Source: Varroa destructor
Taxonomy: Eukaryota > Arthropoda > Arachnida > Mesostigmata > Varroidae
DNA length: 64,000 nucleotides
NCBI RefSeq assembly: GCF_002443255.2
Contig: NW_019211456.1
Coordinates: 25,351,061-25,415,060 of the forward strand
Direction of reading: 5' to 3'
Positions 36,658-51,000 of the stretch are shown here, one piece after another (within the stretch, counting starts at the first letter, position 1; every line of letters starts with the position of its first letter). The translations under genes and the position numbers were made by a program. A model generated the notes under the pieces. It saw only the letters and a program-made list of their open reading frames with translations, ran no database searches and was not told the origin of the DNA.

Positions 36658-37483
36658 GAGAAATAAAGGAATAAGCGAGTAAGCTTTAACAACGAGGGTC
36701 TTCGTAGCGAAGTCCCAGGAGCGACGTCCATTATCAGCAAAGCCGATAGATACTCGCGATTGTTGTAACGCAGCCAACAACAAACTGGAACGTCGAAGTA
36801 ATCGTACGAGCGTATCTATGGCAGGATACGTTCGGATAAGCATCTCGGGGTGGTCGGTGGTCAAATGTAAATGGCGCGTTTCCGATGCGTTACTGAAGAA
36901 CACAAGAGAGACAAATAAAATAGGCGAGCAATGTACACAGTCTAAAGATTATGGCAATGGACCAATAACGCCCGCCCGTAAGACGTATTGTAATAAAAAA
37001 AAAAAAACAGTGAGGTAACCCGTACCGAAGGCTTGCTTCATAGCTTACGTCTAAATCCAAAATAATCTCTGGCTGGTCGCTAATCGTTGATGTGTATAGG
37101 TCAAACGTTGAACGGGCAGAATCAACTGCGATAACTGAGTTCTGCGCATACTCTACACAGTTGAAACGATGAGTTTGAAACCCGTTACGTAGTACCTAAA
37201 GGTATGTATCATAGGCGTTAGTTTATCACATTGAGTAGAGTGGAACTAAATCCAAAAGATCATTGATCACGTTCCGCCCGCACTTAATAATTTTTCATTG
37301 CTTGACGAATTCAACGACGACGACGACGACAACCATGCCAACAACAATAATAGGGTGACTTGCTCGACTACCGGCAGAGAAGTTTCCACGGACACATCGT
37401 GTACCACAACGCCAAACACGAAAAAGAAACCACACTTACATAGAGAACAACGGCTTAGTTCATCCATCTACTGATGCGCTTAC

Positions 37484-37570
37484 TTCGGCTCGCACGGAAA
37501 GCTGTCCAGCAAAGAGCAGACGACAACAGCAGTGATGCTGACGGTGGTGGTGATGATGATAATTTGTGAT
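37484..37570 (-). other. Candidate 5' (possibly non-coding) exon
   Basis: On the minus strand a good acceptor (TTTGATTGTTCTCAG) at 37571 and a GTAAGC donor at 37483 bound an 87-nt segment. One phase is open throughout and would encode a histidine-rich peptide. It lies upstream of exon 1 of the main gene, which must have an untranslated 5' exon, so this is one possible such exon. It could also belong to another gene or be chance. A second donor (GTAAGT) lies about 45 nt further on. Confidence 0.2.
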
Positions 37571-39606
37571 CTGAGAACAATCAAATTGTAGACATGCGCA
37601 TCTTCTTCTTTCACTTTGAATTTCCTTTAAAAAAGTTGAGTTTTGTCAGCCGAGAGCCGCGTAACAAATAGTATCGAAGAGGAACCAGCTGGCACATAAA
37701 CAAAGATCGTCCGCACGAGCGACTGCAAGGGACGCGGCGGGGGGCGGGTCAAAAATCCACAAGTACAGCGAAATAAAAATTCTCGCTTCTCGAAGCACGT
37801 ACGTGCAGGCAGTTAGATATCCAGAGCCCGTTGTGTGAATATCGATGCCTTTGCAAGACCAGCCATTCCTCCACTGGATGACTAAATGGTATTTTGGCCC
37901 GATCGATATAGCAGCACGGCTATCTCTTCGAACGTACAATAATATCCTATACATTTGCATAGTTTGTCATCACTCAGTTATTGGAGAGGAGATGATTGAA
38001 ATTTTAATTATTATGCTTGCTTCAAAAATGGCGTTATCGTTATTCTTATAAACAAACGACAAGGTAAGCGCTAGCGGATAGCAAGCCGGTTTTTCTTGTC
38101 GGAAGTTGAAAATTTTCATTGCCGCATTTTCATTTCGAATTTCTCATACACCTGATTTAGATAAGCTATCTAGAACCAGTGGCTGCGACAAGCCTGTAGA
38201 CACTCATTAGAGCGGATGGAAGCTTCGGGCATGAAAGCAGTAATAAGCGATCCCTTGTTTCACATACTTCGTCATAGGGCGAATTCCGTTCTGTCTGAAT
38301 CTGTCTGAGAAGAAATATAGATAGTAGGGCATCGGTCTGATTGATAGAGCTGTATGATCGAACGTCGAATCTTGCACTATTTGAGGTTGCATATTGACGA
38401 GATGTTACACATGGAGTAAACGAGCCGCTTGAATGATAGTTGTGGCCTATGTTAGCATAGGCAAAGGCTGTGGAAACTCATCACCCCGTTCCCTGCTAGC
38501 TCATGCCATATACGCAAAAGTGTCGCCGCATTTTAATCGTCAAGCGACACCTTTCGCAGGCTATCCTTACCGTGAAGTCACGCCTCTCAGAGCTACCTCA
38601 AACCAAGTGTACGCCATCAAATGAAACAAATCCAACATCCGACTGAGGATCACACATGTAACAATCTATTCTACGGCACAGTTTTTCACGCACGCTTCGG
38701 CAATACATTGCTGTTAGTGGGTATAGATCAGATACAACGTTTAGATGGTCTACCTTATTCTACAAAGTAGCAAAAAGCAAATTAAGACGAACGGATAACT
38801 TAAACGACACTGTGCAATGTAAGGGCAACTAATACTCTATCGAGATTTTCAACGAAGAAGAACCCGAACCCATTAAAACCTTCGGTTCGTTTGTACACTA
38901 TACTATTCATATAGATGGTGACTAGAAGCTCAGTTGGTCAAGCAACTATTGGAAGGTTGGTGAAGAAGTACCTTAGTCAAACGGAAGCAATAGGAACTAC
39001 TTTGTCCACTTGTCCTCTTCGAAGGGGTGTGTCTAGAGCACCGGCTTCAACAGTGATGCTAAATAAGAGTTTACATATTGCTTTATGCACCAATCGAAGC
39101 AGACAGCAACAAATCAATATCTATATTATAATTTATTGAGAACGTAATTAACAACAAGCAACTGCTTTGCCAAGAAAGTCACCTAAGAGGACTTACGAGA
39201 TCGGATTATGGCGTTTCACATCTATAGATATCACATGTATTTCTACAGGGTATCCGTCTCCAAATTTGCTTTCGTCCTTCAAGGAAATGACATATTATAG
39301 ACAAAAATCATGCAGAAAGTAAAAACATTTATCTGCCGTTCACAAAGGAACGATAAATTAACTGAACTATGAATTTTTTTTATGAATCGATACCATACAG
39401 TATGGTTTTACATTATGGAGAAGATCACACTTTTATTTACATAGGAATTGCGACGTTGGTCATATTTAGAAAGGTATCCCTTCTCAAAAAACACTAACTT
39501 TGATTGAACATTTTGATATCTACAACACACCAGAATCGCCTCAGTTGCCTGTGCGATATCTTGAATATACTCTCTCTTTACCGTCTATATAGGATTTCAT
39601 AAACAT
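37571..39606. other. Non-coding stretch
   Basis: I see no gene. Frames are short and conflicting. A stretch at 38925 recalls a tRNA A-box but has no B-box or foldable arms. An AATAAA on the minus strand at 39432-39437 may serve the exon-like frame above it. Confidence 0.45.
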
Positions 39607-39793
39607 TTACAACAGAACATTTACTTCTACATGTAAAGGAGCAAAAGTTCCCATGGCAGAATAACGCACACGTTCCCTGATGATCGGCGCCGGCAGATCC
39701 TGAGCCCGCACTTGCCGTCCCGCGGTCTGATAAACGGGGCAGAAAACGCAGTCAGATATGCCAGCCATCGTAGCATTGGCCTCTACCGCACAA
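39607..39793 (-). CDS. Candidate terminal exon with CxxC, minus strand
   Basis: A GC-rich island in AT-rich surroundings. After an acceptor-like tract (T8, then pyrimidines, ending GGGCAG at 39794), the frame reads 61 residues to TAA at 39607. It has three Cys, two as CxxC, a basic middle, and GC-ending codons such as CTG CCG GCG CCG. An AATAAA follows about 170 nt on. The entry phase requires two bases from an earlier exon, which I did not find. It is unrecognised, and a chance GC island remains possible. Confidence 0.25.
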
Positions 39794-41164
39794 CTGCCCA
39801 GGATGCGTAGACAGAACGGCCATAAAAAAAATCGTACTTGGAATAATTTCATTACAGAACCAGATATTACGGCTTCGCCCAACCACCACTTCGATTTTTC
39901 GTCTTGCTGATGTCGCTATCTTTTAGCTTTATTTTTTCTGTTACTTTTTTTTTGCTTAAACCCACAACAAACACAAAACAAAGAAATTTAAAGATTAACA
40001 TGATTTGGTAACACGCACTAGCAGTATGTCTAAAAACATATTGCCTTTAGATGCGATATAAAAAGAGTAACACACTTATGATAATGATTATAGTTTATTA
40101 CAAATACCTTTAGCTCTTAATTATTCGATTATGTTCATTGCTATTAGTACTGTATATAAATACATGGTTTCCGCCAATGTCCAGTACTATTATGAACTCA
40201 GACTGATAACTTCCGTTGGACAACTTCTATATGAAATCCATTTGATGAGCCGATGAAATGCTATGGAGTGGCATGTTCTACATGGCAGAGCAGCTCCAAA
40301 AACTTCTAGCGTATATTGCAGACGCAAGTTATCATTACGTTACGAGAAAACTGGCTATGAAAACTAGAACAAAACGGCACGACATTAGCCGATCGGTGGT
40401 ATAAATATGGCGGCAAAACACTTCTCGAAGAAGAGAGACGATAAAACGATAATGGTTGGTCGTCTTTATTCAGTGATGAATTATCCTTTTTTCTTTTGAA
40501 TTCTCTTCTCAATTAAGTATGCATGGTACCTACCTTATCTTCGTTTTTATCTTCGTTAAGGAAAACCATATCGAGCATTTAGCTAGCAGGTTAATTATTC
40601 GTTGTACATCGTGATAATGTCTATCGATCTAACGAGTGTAATAAAGATGCATAGAAACAAACAGCGGAGTGGGATGGGCGCGAAACACTTGATTTAGAAA
40701 TGCACATTCTATGACGCATATTGTCTACTGGGCCTTTTGCGGTGACGAAGGGAACTTCGGAGCGGCAAATGTTTTCTAGGTCCGGGGCCCAGAGGTTTCT
40801 TCGTTTGCCTAATCCCGTCAGATTTCTGCCTGAACGTACTTCAACTCTTGACATTTGTTTCATGATCAGTGTTATTCATGAGCATCGACACCATCATTGC
40901 CACCACGATCGCTAGGCAAGTACTTCGGCTTCGGCAAATTGTCTTCCCTCGACGTTCGATCAGGATTCGGAGGACAACGCTGATCATGTTGGTGCGATTC
41001 GTAAGCCGTCGCCTCAATCATCAACGACTTTGCCCTCTGCGCAAAATTGTATAGAGGCAATATACGTTGAACTGGCGGGCGTACACAGAAAAAAAAGCGA
41101 ACAAAGAATCGAAGTGCCTTAATGCACTTAAATCTGTACGTTATGCAGCGTTAAGTCTGTACCG

Positions 41165-41166
<2 letters not shown>
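39794..41166. other. Non-coding stretch
   Basis: AT-rich with T runs near 39945. The plus and minus frames around 40621-41060 are modestly GC-rich but conflicting, and no splice-bounded exon could be argued. Confidence 0.45.

Positions 41167-41203
<37 letters not shown>
41167..41203. repeat. (TA)n microsatellite
   Basis: An uninterrupted run of about 18 TA units. Frames encoding Ile-Tyr across it are artefacts. Confidence 0.95.
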
Positions 41204-41204
<1 letters not shown>

Positions 41205-44200
41205 GTAATTCATGAGAAAACGCGCTCAGCATATATTCGTCAAGCCAGGCACCATCATCACGATTAGCAGTTTCCTCAGCGGATTTCCTTATAGCTGTGA
41301 TGTCAAGCTGCGAAATTTGTTGGGCTGTCCGGACCAACAAGCGGCACTGTTACGGTAGGTCAAATTTAATTTTATTCAGTTTGCTCAAGATGGCTACCGA
41401 TGGTTTACATGACAGTTATATAAAGAGAAAACAGCAGTAGTAACGAGCAATCTTGCAGTATGTGGTGCAATAATGTTCTGGTTATATATTAACAAAATAC
41501 ATTACCGCACTTTGGTGACGCTTCACATCTGAGGTGTCCATTTTCCAGTTAGTAAACTTCTGTTCCTATCTGAACGCTATGAGAGATATTAGAAGACGCT
41601 CTTTCTCTGTTAGCGATGATGTCAATGCAACGCCAATCATTTTAGCGTCATCATCGAGGACATAAAAAGCGTATTTCTGGACCAACGGTAACAAACTCAT
41701 CCTATCTAATTGATTGCCTGATTTGGTCCGTTCTTGCGTTGGCTACCTGTACGTATTGCAGATTAAATCAAACATTATTATCTTCTGTTAATTTATATAT
41801 ACATTATGTGGGAATAGATGGCAGACTAGTACAAAGCTATCGATTCAATTTCTTGATATCATAGTACGTAATCTTAGTGGTGCTTCTAAGTTGAGCTGCG
41901 GCCAATGGTTAACCGTGGAGCAACGTTTCCGCTCTTCAACTTATATATCTGCCAGTAGAGATGGCCGCAGCCATCTAGTAATGAAAAATGCTAAAATTAC
42001 AAACAGTGGCGTCGTCATCCGTAAATTCAGACATTGAACTTTTTACTTCGCTGGTCATCGTCGAAGTTGTATGAACGTACATTTTTTTCAGGTGGACAAG
42101 ACCATTGCAGAAGTAATAATAGTTTATAGAACCGACAGAATTAAATTAGATCGGGAATTTCCCTTGCTTAAATAAGCTTGTTAGCTAGATATAGCTCGAC
42201 AGATGAACAGGCGCTTCTTTGAGGTATCCAGTTGTCAGAGTGTGTAACAGATATAAATAGGTAAAGAAGAGCATACCAATTGAGAACTTCCACTCGATAA
42301 ATTACCGATAGGTCGAATTTTTTTCATCCGAAATAATAGTTAATAAATATTGTGTTTCAAATGCTGTTGTAACTTGCCATTGCGTGTTACAACGCCCGTG
42401 GTAAAATAACAACAACTTATCCAATCAAATTACACATTTTTTTCGCACCTCAGGCAACATTAGCAGGAGGATAAAGTTCTGCAGAACTGCGAATTTTTTT
42501 TGCCCATTTAATATTATATACATACGTGTGCATAAGCAACATGAACCACATTGCGTACTGAATGCTATTGGAGGACGCCGCGTTTAGTTCATTTTGTGAT
42601 CTACATCAAAGATACGGGGCCACTGCAGGGGCAAGCGGTTGCACATCATACAAAATCCAAGCAAACAATAAGTGTATATATATTTGTAGAGAGCACATTA
42701 AATGGAACCTCAGCCTAGGCGCGGCTTTAATGCACGTTCAAGATAGCGTCGGATTTTGTAGCGGACGCTGTTTTGTTGTATTTGTTACGAATAAATTTTA
42801 TATATACTTAGATCGTATAAAAATCGCTACCGAAGAACGACAAGATACTTCCAGATCTATGTAAATACAGACGTAAATGTTTTTATAATAACGCTAGTCG
42901 ATATACGATATGTATTCAACCGTACAAGGACCGTGCTTTCGGATACGCTCCAAAGTGTTGCATTTCTGTAATAACAGCTTCAGAAAACCCGAAGTACTTC
43001 AGTCTTTTGTGTATCACGAAAACGAGTGAACCTCGTGGTTCGTTGACATCTTTCAGTTGTCCGTTATAGTTTTCTTAGACAACTGTAAAAAAATCGGGTG
43101 TTACTATCCTTATTGATTGAAGGCTGCTAAGCCAGATCTTACCAAGTAGTATCAACATAAGGTGCGTATAATATGCAATCATCCGTACACAACCGGATTA
43201 GTAGGTGAGCGGGATCTTTGTCCGATGCCCTTCTTTGTAGTCCTTTCATATAGATAACAGAGAGGACGAAGCAGACAAACGATACACCGTGCCAAAACAA
43301 TACCGCTTCCAACTGAAAAGTATTATCATGGCCGTTAAAGTTCCTTAAAATAGAAAGTTAAATTGATGTTCTCCTTGTCGGCTCCAAAGTTGTAGGACAA
43401 TCTATGGGAATGCTCATACTATGGAAGCATGGCTTACTTAGATGTAACGGTCCGATAGGTTGATTGCTTTCGCGATTAACTAACCTTGTCTACTAGACGA
43501 GTCCATGAACGAATTCAGACAGCTATACTTTTACATGAAACCTACCCGGGTAACTGTTTGTCAAGTAGCTGTCGTCAACAAACAACATAAATATCCTACC
43601 TTATAGTGACTTCTACTTGAAAGACAACAGTAACCTCTGCGAGTTTGAATTCAAACGTAAAGTGGAAATTCGGTGGCTGTCAACTGTAAATTTGTTTCTA
43701 AGTTCGACAGTTGTTAAAGTCTATTTTCGCCATAAACAGTAAGATACGATTTTTGAAAGCATTTTCAAGGCTAGATGGCTTTAAACGATAGGAACATCGA
43801 TACCCTTTTCGCTTGCCACCTACTTTCCGGGGCATTTCCGATGGGCATCGTATCTAAAATACGATCAATGTAAAAACCGTCGAGCAGATGACAGGCATTT
43901 GCAGTCTATCAATCATTAGCCAACAAAAGCAAAGCGAACATAGCGATAAACACTATTCTCCGCACCATGTCAAATGAAAACTATTGCCAAACGAAAATTA
44001 TGTTGCCAGCCCTGCAACCCTGGATATTCCATTGCAAACGTCTAGCATCATCTTTGCTCTCCTGCAATGCACAATTGCAATGTATAACCGTTTGATAAAT
44101 TTAAATATTTAATCCGCTTGTTTTCAATATTCCATAACGTACGTATTGGGTAATAAGGGCGTAACGAAAATTACGGCTTACTTTTCTCTTAGACATAGGC

Positions 44201-45042
44201 GCAACGTATAATGCCACCTATCGATACAAATAAATCACACGACTACTTTAAACACATCGGGCGAATTTGATAACAGTATAATTGGGAAATAAAAACAATT
44301 TCTATAAACACTGTCAAAATCTTCGTCTATTACATACGACAATTAATTTGCGTGTATTACGCAGGCCGTCGACAGGGCAGGTTTTGTTTCTTTTTCACAA
44401 CAAGAATATCATATAGGTAGAGGCATACAGCCATATAGGCAGACATAATCGTAGCTTGGCGCCGACAGGACAAGCTAAAGCTATGTGAGAAATCCGCTAC
44501 CCGGCCCAACTAAATGGACCAACACTTTCGATTCTTGTTGTTGTTATGTCGTATTTTGTAGCAAGGGAATTGTTCGCTCCGCTAGAGTTCTGAGCACTGC
44601 CGTCAATAGGTCTACTCAATTACTATATAGGTCAATAGGTCTACTATTACTGCGCAGCTGAACGGACAACCCAAAAAAAATGGGATCAAAGATAGGCAGC
44701 GAGAAATACGGTAAGCAACTAAATCTCTAGTAGCGACAAAAACATAGATTGTGGTATCATCTGAATATGAAAATTTCAGTACAATTTTGTCCTGTTTCCT
44801 TTTATTTTGTTATCGATTCCTTCTTGAGAATATAGTAGGGCTATCCGGTTAGCAGTGGCTGCAGTATTGCATCCTGTAAACAAGAAGCGAACCACGGCAA
44901 AGAAAGAACAACAATAAATGTCGAAATTTCGTCTTGAGGCCGATCACGGCCAAGATTTAAAGAATTGAGATTATTCGATTCCTTACATATGATTATAGAA
45001 TATTTATAACGAACCATAATTTCCTAATAATTGTTATTATTA

Positions 45043-45046
<4 letters not shown>
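41204..45046. other. AT-rich gene-poor stretch
   Basis: No supportable gene. It contains a 10-bp inverted repeat with arms at 41895-41904 and 41962-41971, and a 15-bp direct repeat at 44602 and 44631. Open frames are few: the longest is 100 codons at 42562-42864, with no splice or domain support. Confidence 0.55.
44602..44645. repeat. Short direct repeat, period 29
   Basis: GTCAATAGGTCTACT occurs at 44602-44616 and again at 44631-44645. The bases following each copy are also similar. It looks like a small local duplication. Confidence 0.8.

Positions 45047-45075
<29 letters not shown>
45032..45075. repeat. (TTA)n followed by (TA)n
   Basis: A short run of TTA units passes directly into about 14 TA units. 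This is a compound AT microsatellite in AT-rich sequence. Confidence 0.9.
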
Positions 45076-45076
45076 G

Positions 45077-48000
45077 ATTAATTAGCTTATTATAATTATT
45101 AAGCTGCACATTAGCGCTTAACAACTACAGCGGCAAAAAACAACGTATATAATTACTCCCTACAAAAGTTTTATCAGTAGTGGATTAAACAGAAGAGCAT
45201 CTCTTGTCATACTCGACGAATTCATTATACTTTCTGTCGTACCTCGCTTTTTTTGCTTTGCTCATACCTATGATTAGCCAATACCCTACTACCGATAAAG
45301 TCGAGCACCAAAAACAGGTTGCCCTTCTTCGTAAAAGCAATTCTATCTGATATTATAAGCAATTTGACTGTAACTTAGACGGTATCCTCTATATAAATAC
45401 GATGTATTTTATATCGATCTACTGTAATGTAATGTAAGGAGAAGATACCCGGGCATTCTCGCAGTACCTCACAAAATTGACCACGTTTCCCTCGCTAACT
45501 TCATCGCTCCCCGTTGCACTTTTGCAATTACTAGTTACATATTGTCGCACCCCAGTTGAACATTGTAGCCCAACCCACTTAATTACAAAAAAAGCACTCA
45601 TTAATTAGCCTTGAACCTATGTATTATAATAAAATAGAACGAGAACGACAAGGTTCTCTTCGAAACCAAAAGTTGTCTTCTCGATTCAATAGATAAAAGA
45701 ATACAGAACAGGCTTTTTCATAAAAATGGCAAAAGTACAATACTTATCCTCTTTTTTTTTTGTTCTAAGAAACACAATGTTCTATTTTGCACGATGTACG
45801 TGTTAACAAAATAACAAAAAAAAAACACCAAACGATAAAGATTTTTATTTAATTATATATTCTATATCGACAAAGTTGTTCGTCGTGATTTGAAAGGGTT
45901 TTCAGCTTTTACGTGCGCGCATAGGCACGCCAGAATAACGCCTTGACTTCAGATAATGCTAGCCTCAATTATAAAGAGGTCTAGTGTGTTACCATTATTA
46001 TCAAAACTCTAATAGGCCGCAGCCAGTCCTCATGATTAGTGTTATCTTCTGTTGTGTTATGGAAAACATGCATTAGCAGAGCTCGCTTGCTTGCTTAGTG
46101 CCCTACGTCGGTGAAATTTCGTTCCCCAAAAAAAGCCACTAGTGGGGAAAATAATGCATGAAGAAACGTATCGTATCTTACCTTCTTGTTTGTTCGTCGC
46201 GTTTAAAGAAGAATAAACCCTGCAACGGGGGCAATCCATCGAAGAGAAACCGTCAAGTGCTGATTGTTGCGCCGTTTGATTATGTGTGTGTGTATGTTCA
46301 TTCAGACGAGGGTTTGCCCAGTTAGTCAGTCAAACTGAGTCATGCTGCGGCGTTTTTGAAATGACTCTCGATAACCATATTGGGACCAAGATCCTCTGGC
46401 TAGCCAGGCAGCGCTAGCCATCTGCTGCCATCAAGTTAGGGGGCAAAATGGCGCAATTGCTACTGCTACGATTGTACAGGTGAATCCTCGTCGATTCCTT
46501 ATCGGCAGCCTTTCACATTGTCCTTTTTTGTATTTCCACCTTTTTATGCCATCCCCGGCAAAGGGCAGTGCTATATTTGCTCCTTTAGCAACCCTGCTAG
46601 GTAGCTATTTTCGGTGGATCGGGATGTCAGGACCAAGGCAAGGCAGTTGACGGCCAAATCATTGGCATAAAAGACGAGAGTAGTCAACAACCACTAAAAA
46701 AAAACAGACGAAAACGCCTTTTCATTTTTCGGAAGCCTACCGTTTCCATAAGCAACAGTAGCAGCAGCGACAATACGGGCACCTTCATCGTTATCAACAT
46801 CAATTTCCTTATGATCATTTTCGTTATTAAGAATAAGCACTTTTCCTGCAGCGCTCCGAAACGCTAGCGACATTCGATGTACTTCGGTGTAAATGGCCCG
46901 TACCTTTCCCATTTGGATTTTTCTCTCTGACAACTCTCTAGCTGAGCTTATTGGTTTTAAAATGATACCGCTAACGTAGTGAATTTAATTAAAGGTTTGT
47001 TGAAAGGGGTTTACATTGGTGCCAGTTGATGGTGGTCCTAGTGGTCGCCTAGTAGACCTAGTGGCCGCCTGTGCGTAATAATGGGTAATGTGGAGGCAAA
47101 AAAAAATTCAATCTTCGAACAGTATTCTCTGTCTGCTGATGAGGAATTGTATTGAAATTACAATGAAAACATTATACGCAAGGACACACATTATACTACT
47201 TGACTTTTATTATTATTATCGTTGTCATTCCCTATGTCATAATAACGGTACTGTGTATGTATTCTTTTCGTAATGTAAAGTTGGTAGAACTGAATCAGCT
47301 TTTCATTAAATACCAACAACAGTTGATTACATGACAATGGAGCAAGTAGCATCACTCCAAGAAGCGGGGATACTTGGACGAACGAGCCAGGCGGAAAGCC
47401 GAAGCGATATTATAATATTTTGTTTGTTGGCTTTCTACGACGTCAGTGATGAAAATTTACCAAAAATGAGACAAACTCTTGCCAGTGTCGCCTAATTAGA
47501 TGATCGTTGTTTTCACCTAAGTGCATAGACAAGTCACGATATGAGAAGATCTTGAAGTCTCTCACTTTCGCCTTCACAATCGATTATCGTTCTTCCACAG
47601 TGCAGCAGCACACTATGAAATACGTACCTTTTAGAAGGTACTAGACAAGAGCTCTGTAGATCTAGGCAATAGCGTTGTCTCAAAGGACGGCATAAGAAAA
47701 GACATAAGTGAAGAGCTCGCGTGGTCTTCTCAGCCCAAAAGAGCAAAACACACAAGCAACGCGGCCGTACCCGCGACCAACTAGATCACTACTACGCATT
47801 GTCACTATCAAATATCCCAGATTTTTTGAAGGAAAAAAATCTACGAGCCGCCTTTCTACCTCACCATCCTTTCAGATTTGGCCAGAGACAAAAGTTACTT
47901 CACAGTGAAGGTACTCGGCCAAATCGGTGGCGGTTTCATACATTACGCGGTAATCCCTGCTATAACTACGGATCTTGTACCACTGTTTTCTTGTATTTGT

Positions 48001-51000
48001 CAGTGTCAACTTCTTGGCGTATTGCAAATCCTTTTTCGCAAACTTTACACGAAAACACGAGGATCCGCTATAATTTTACTACCATTCGTTGTTACTCTGC
48101 CATTTGGAAGCGATGACATTGCTCAAATGTGCAGCGGAAGTAGCCATGCAACGATCAAGACAATGAAGACTTTTCTCGTTGTCGATGGTGATGATATCTT
48201 GATTCTGTTTTTGTTTTGTCGCTGTCGTACACGTGCTATTGTACGTATTCGTTGCAACAACGGGATTGCTTTACGTTACGTTTTTTGATGAGCAGTAGCG
48301 ACTTCTGCAACAGTGCCAACCATCAGCCAGAAGTCTCAAAAATAGCATCAATACGCAACGATTTTTCTATCGTTCTATTTAGCTGTTACTACGGGCATAG
48401 TTCCCAGTGATTTTTTCAAATCCACACTTTACCCACAGAACGCCGTCAAGTAACAAAGCGAATAGGTTTTTTTAGTCGGCTGGGCTTGCGAAACGCCCGA
48501 GCTACAGCCGTTTGCCTGTCAGTGTTTTGTCTAGTAGTAAGCTAACTGTACCAATGGTGAGTTCACATAGACGCTTTTCTCCACACTTCAGACGACGCGT
48601 TTCCATGATTTACACAGCATCATTTTGTTGGGCAGTTTCCATTGACGTTAATGCATCAGCGCTGAAAACAGATCTTCAAAGCCCATATGTGACAGTATAG
48701 AAAAAGGATTTCAGGAACATTTATATATCCTGCCGTTTTTACCCTTGAAAATACGCAATTATTTAGTTCACCAGTTAATCTTTCAGCAAAATAAGAACAA
48801 AGGAAACCTTGACACGTTGTTGGCAAGGGATATCTTTTATCGAGTATTTTGTCTGTTCCAAGTTTGCTGGTAAATAATAGGTAACCATTGATAAACTATT
48901 TAGTTATCATCTTCTCAATACTCCGCTCGAATCACTAAGGGGCAACCGGTGTGCGTCGTATAATTTCATTCATGATTGTCTGCAATAGTAACAATTCCAT
49001 AATAAAAAACGGAGGCATATATACCGAATTAGTTATCAAAGGTACGATTAGGGTGCTAAGATTTTTATCTGCTGGTTGTTTCAGTAGATCGAATGCCTGC
49101 GCCTTTATCGAGTAGACGACGGATAGACTGTACATCGCTTGTAATGGACTTTATGCACATCGGCAGAAGCTTCATTTTCGCCTCCCGCTGCTTCTCGGTT
49201 TGGTTCGTAAAAGTTGTTTGCTGAACTGATCTCAATAATGATGTCTGATTTTCTCATTGCAGAGCCGGTTAGCAAGGAACGGTCCAACGCGAAATGTTGT
49301 CCGTCACTGACGATTCTACCCAAACCGTGCATCGAGTCGTCAAATGAGTTTATCAGTGTCACATATTTAGCATAATTGAAGGGAAGGTTGAGATGGATCT
49401 GAGGGCGAAAGCAAAAGCAATTGAATGGATCTATAAAAAGTACGGGCGATTCATTGTCAATCACGGTCCTGTACGGAAAAACGTTTTGGCCCATAAAAAT
49501 ATCTGTTGTGGGTCCGGGTGCTCACGCATCGCTATAACGGGCTGTTTTTTTCTAGAAGGTATTTGCTATAGTAATATCGTCTATATACATAAACACCTTG
49601 AACAGACAATTATCGTACGAGTCTGGGAAGGTAAAACATCATTGCTAATTTACAAACATCGATCGTACATAAACTGGTACGAGTGACAGCTGCAACTTCT
49701 GTGACCATATCTGTGTGTGATTTTTACAGGCGATGATAATGTGACATATGACAAGCTGACATCTTCCAAGCAGTCTTCACACCTCTGAAGGTAGAAAAAC
49801 GTAATTTTCCAGAGGGAAATATTGTGCATTTTTGTTTTGATCTAAAATGTTCTTGCCGAAATTGCCAAGCGTTGCGGCGCAATACCTCTACCAATTGATC
49901 GGGGGCCCGCGGAAATCAGCCAGCATTTCGTTAATGTTTCAAACTTTGTGACGATGACTATGCGATTGCCACATGTCGTCCTGTTTGCTGCGTTCTGGCC
50001 AGTAAAACTTGAATTCTATTGAATTGTCCGCTTGTGACCAATTCTGGTGCGTTTATCGCTATCTTAGCTACCTTCGCGTTTCCAAGCCAATTTTCCCATA
50101 ATACAAATCGTTGGCTTTTTAGCAATGTGAGCCCGGCGCGACCTTAACAACTTACGAAATAAATCAGAGTAGCCTGTTTCTTTCATAGATCTGACCCCCG
50201 ACCCCCCTCCCCCCCAGGTCCATGTTGTTCACCATCGTGTATGACCTTTAGCCTTTTCTACAAAATTATATACTACTAATTATATCTGTTCAACTGAGGC
50301 GCTAAGCGCGCTTCACCACGTCCAAATCGTTATGATAGGATGACAGTTTTTTTTAAAAACACAAATAAATCTGCATTCATTAAGGAATTTACTTTTAAAC
50401 GAAAAATACACTGATTCCGATTATCACTACTGATATTAACGTAAGTGGGTGTGATTTTTGGTGCAGTTCTCAAAATTCTGATAGCTGTACCATTCTCGGC
50501 CTATCCTCAGATAGAAGCGAAAAAAGGCAACACCTTTGTGATGCGTACTTTTTCGAGTGTGCTTTTATGCTACGCCAGTAAGTTTACTGTTATTATATTA
50601 TCTTACACAATCAGACATACGCTGAATGTCTGAACGCTGAATGAATGAATGAAATGTTACCAGTGTGTGGAGTATTAGCTTAAACAAAGACAGAACGCAA
50701 ACTGTTTTTTAAATCAGAATCACTAGCCTCTAACAAAAGATACAATGATTTTTGCGATCGTTTTTTTTTTTTTCTTTTGTTTACTTCACAAATTAGATTA
50801 CGGCGGAACATTCAAAGCAAAGGGAAATATTCCAATAAGCAAACAACCGAACTGCAAAAAACGTTGCGTTCAATCGTCCGTGTCGCTGGAACGCCAGTAG
50901 CAGCTATCGTAACGGCAGCACGCGCCGCTTGGTTTAAAGCAGCGCTTCAGCATAGGACAACTCTACCGACGAAGCGATGAACTAACGTACCTTTTAATGA

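Larger units (their letters stand above)
35164..37483. other. Non-coding or undetermined stretch
   Basis: No supportable gene. It contains a short inverted repeat at 36044-36063 (CACTAGC and GCTAGTG arms), (GA)n at 36271-36289, (CA)n at 36638-36657, and conflicting open frames of up to 90 codons. A minus-strand GTAAGT donor near 37437 follows a short ATG frame starting at 37467, but no complete exon can be argued. Confidence 0.45.

Noticed and set aside
38920..38995. tRNA-like A-box (AGCTCAGTTGGTCAAGC)
   Set aside because: No B-box, no acceptor or T stem pairing, and no anticodon arm that folds properly.
41895..41971. Inverted repeat (GCTGCGGCCA and TGGCCGCAGC)
   Set aside because: Only 10 bp with a 57-nt spacer and no further pairing; compatible with chance and not a microRNA precursor shape.
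47721..48288. Overlapping plus-strand frames of 131 and 136 codons
   Set aside because: They conflict with each other, start poorly, lack splice signals and have no recognisable domain.
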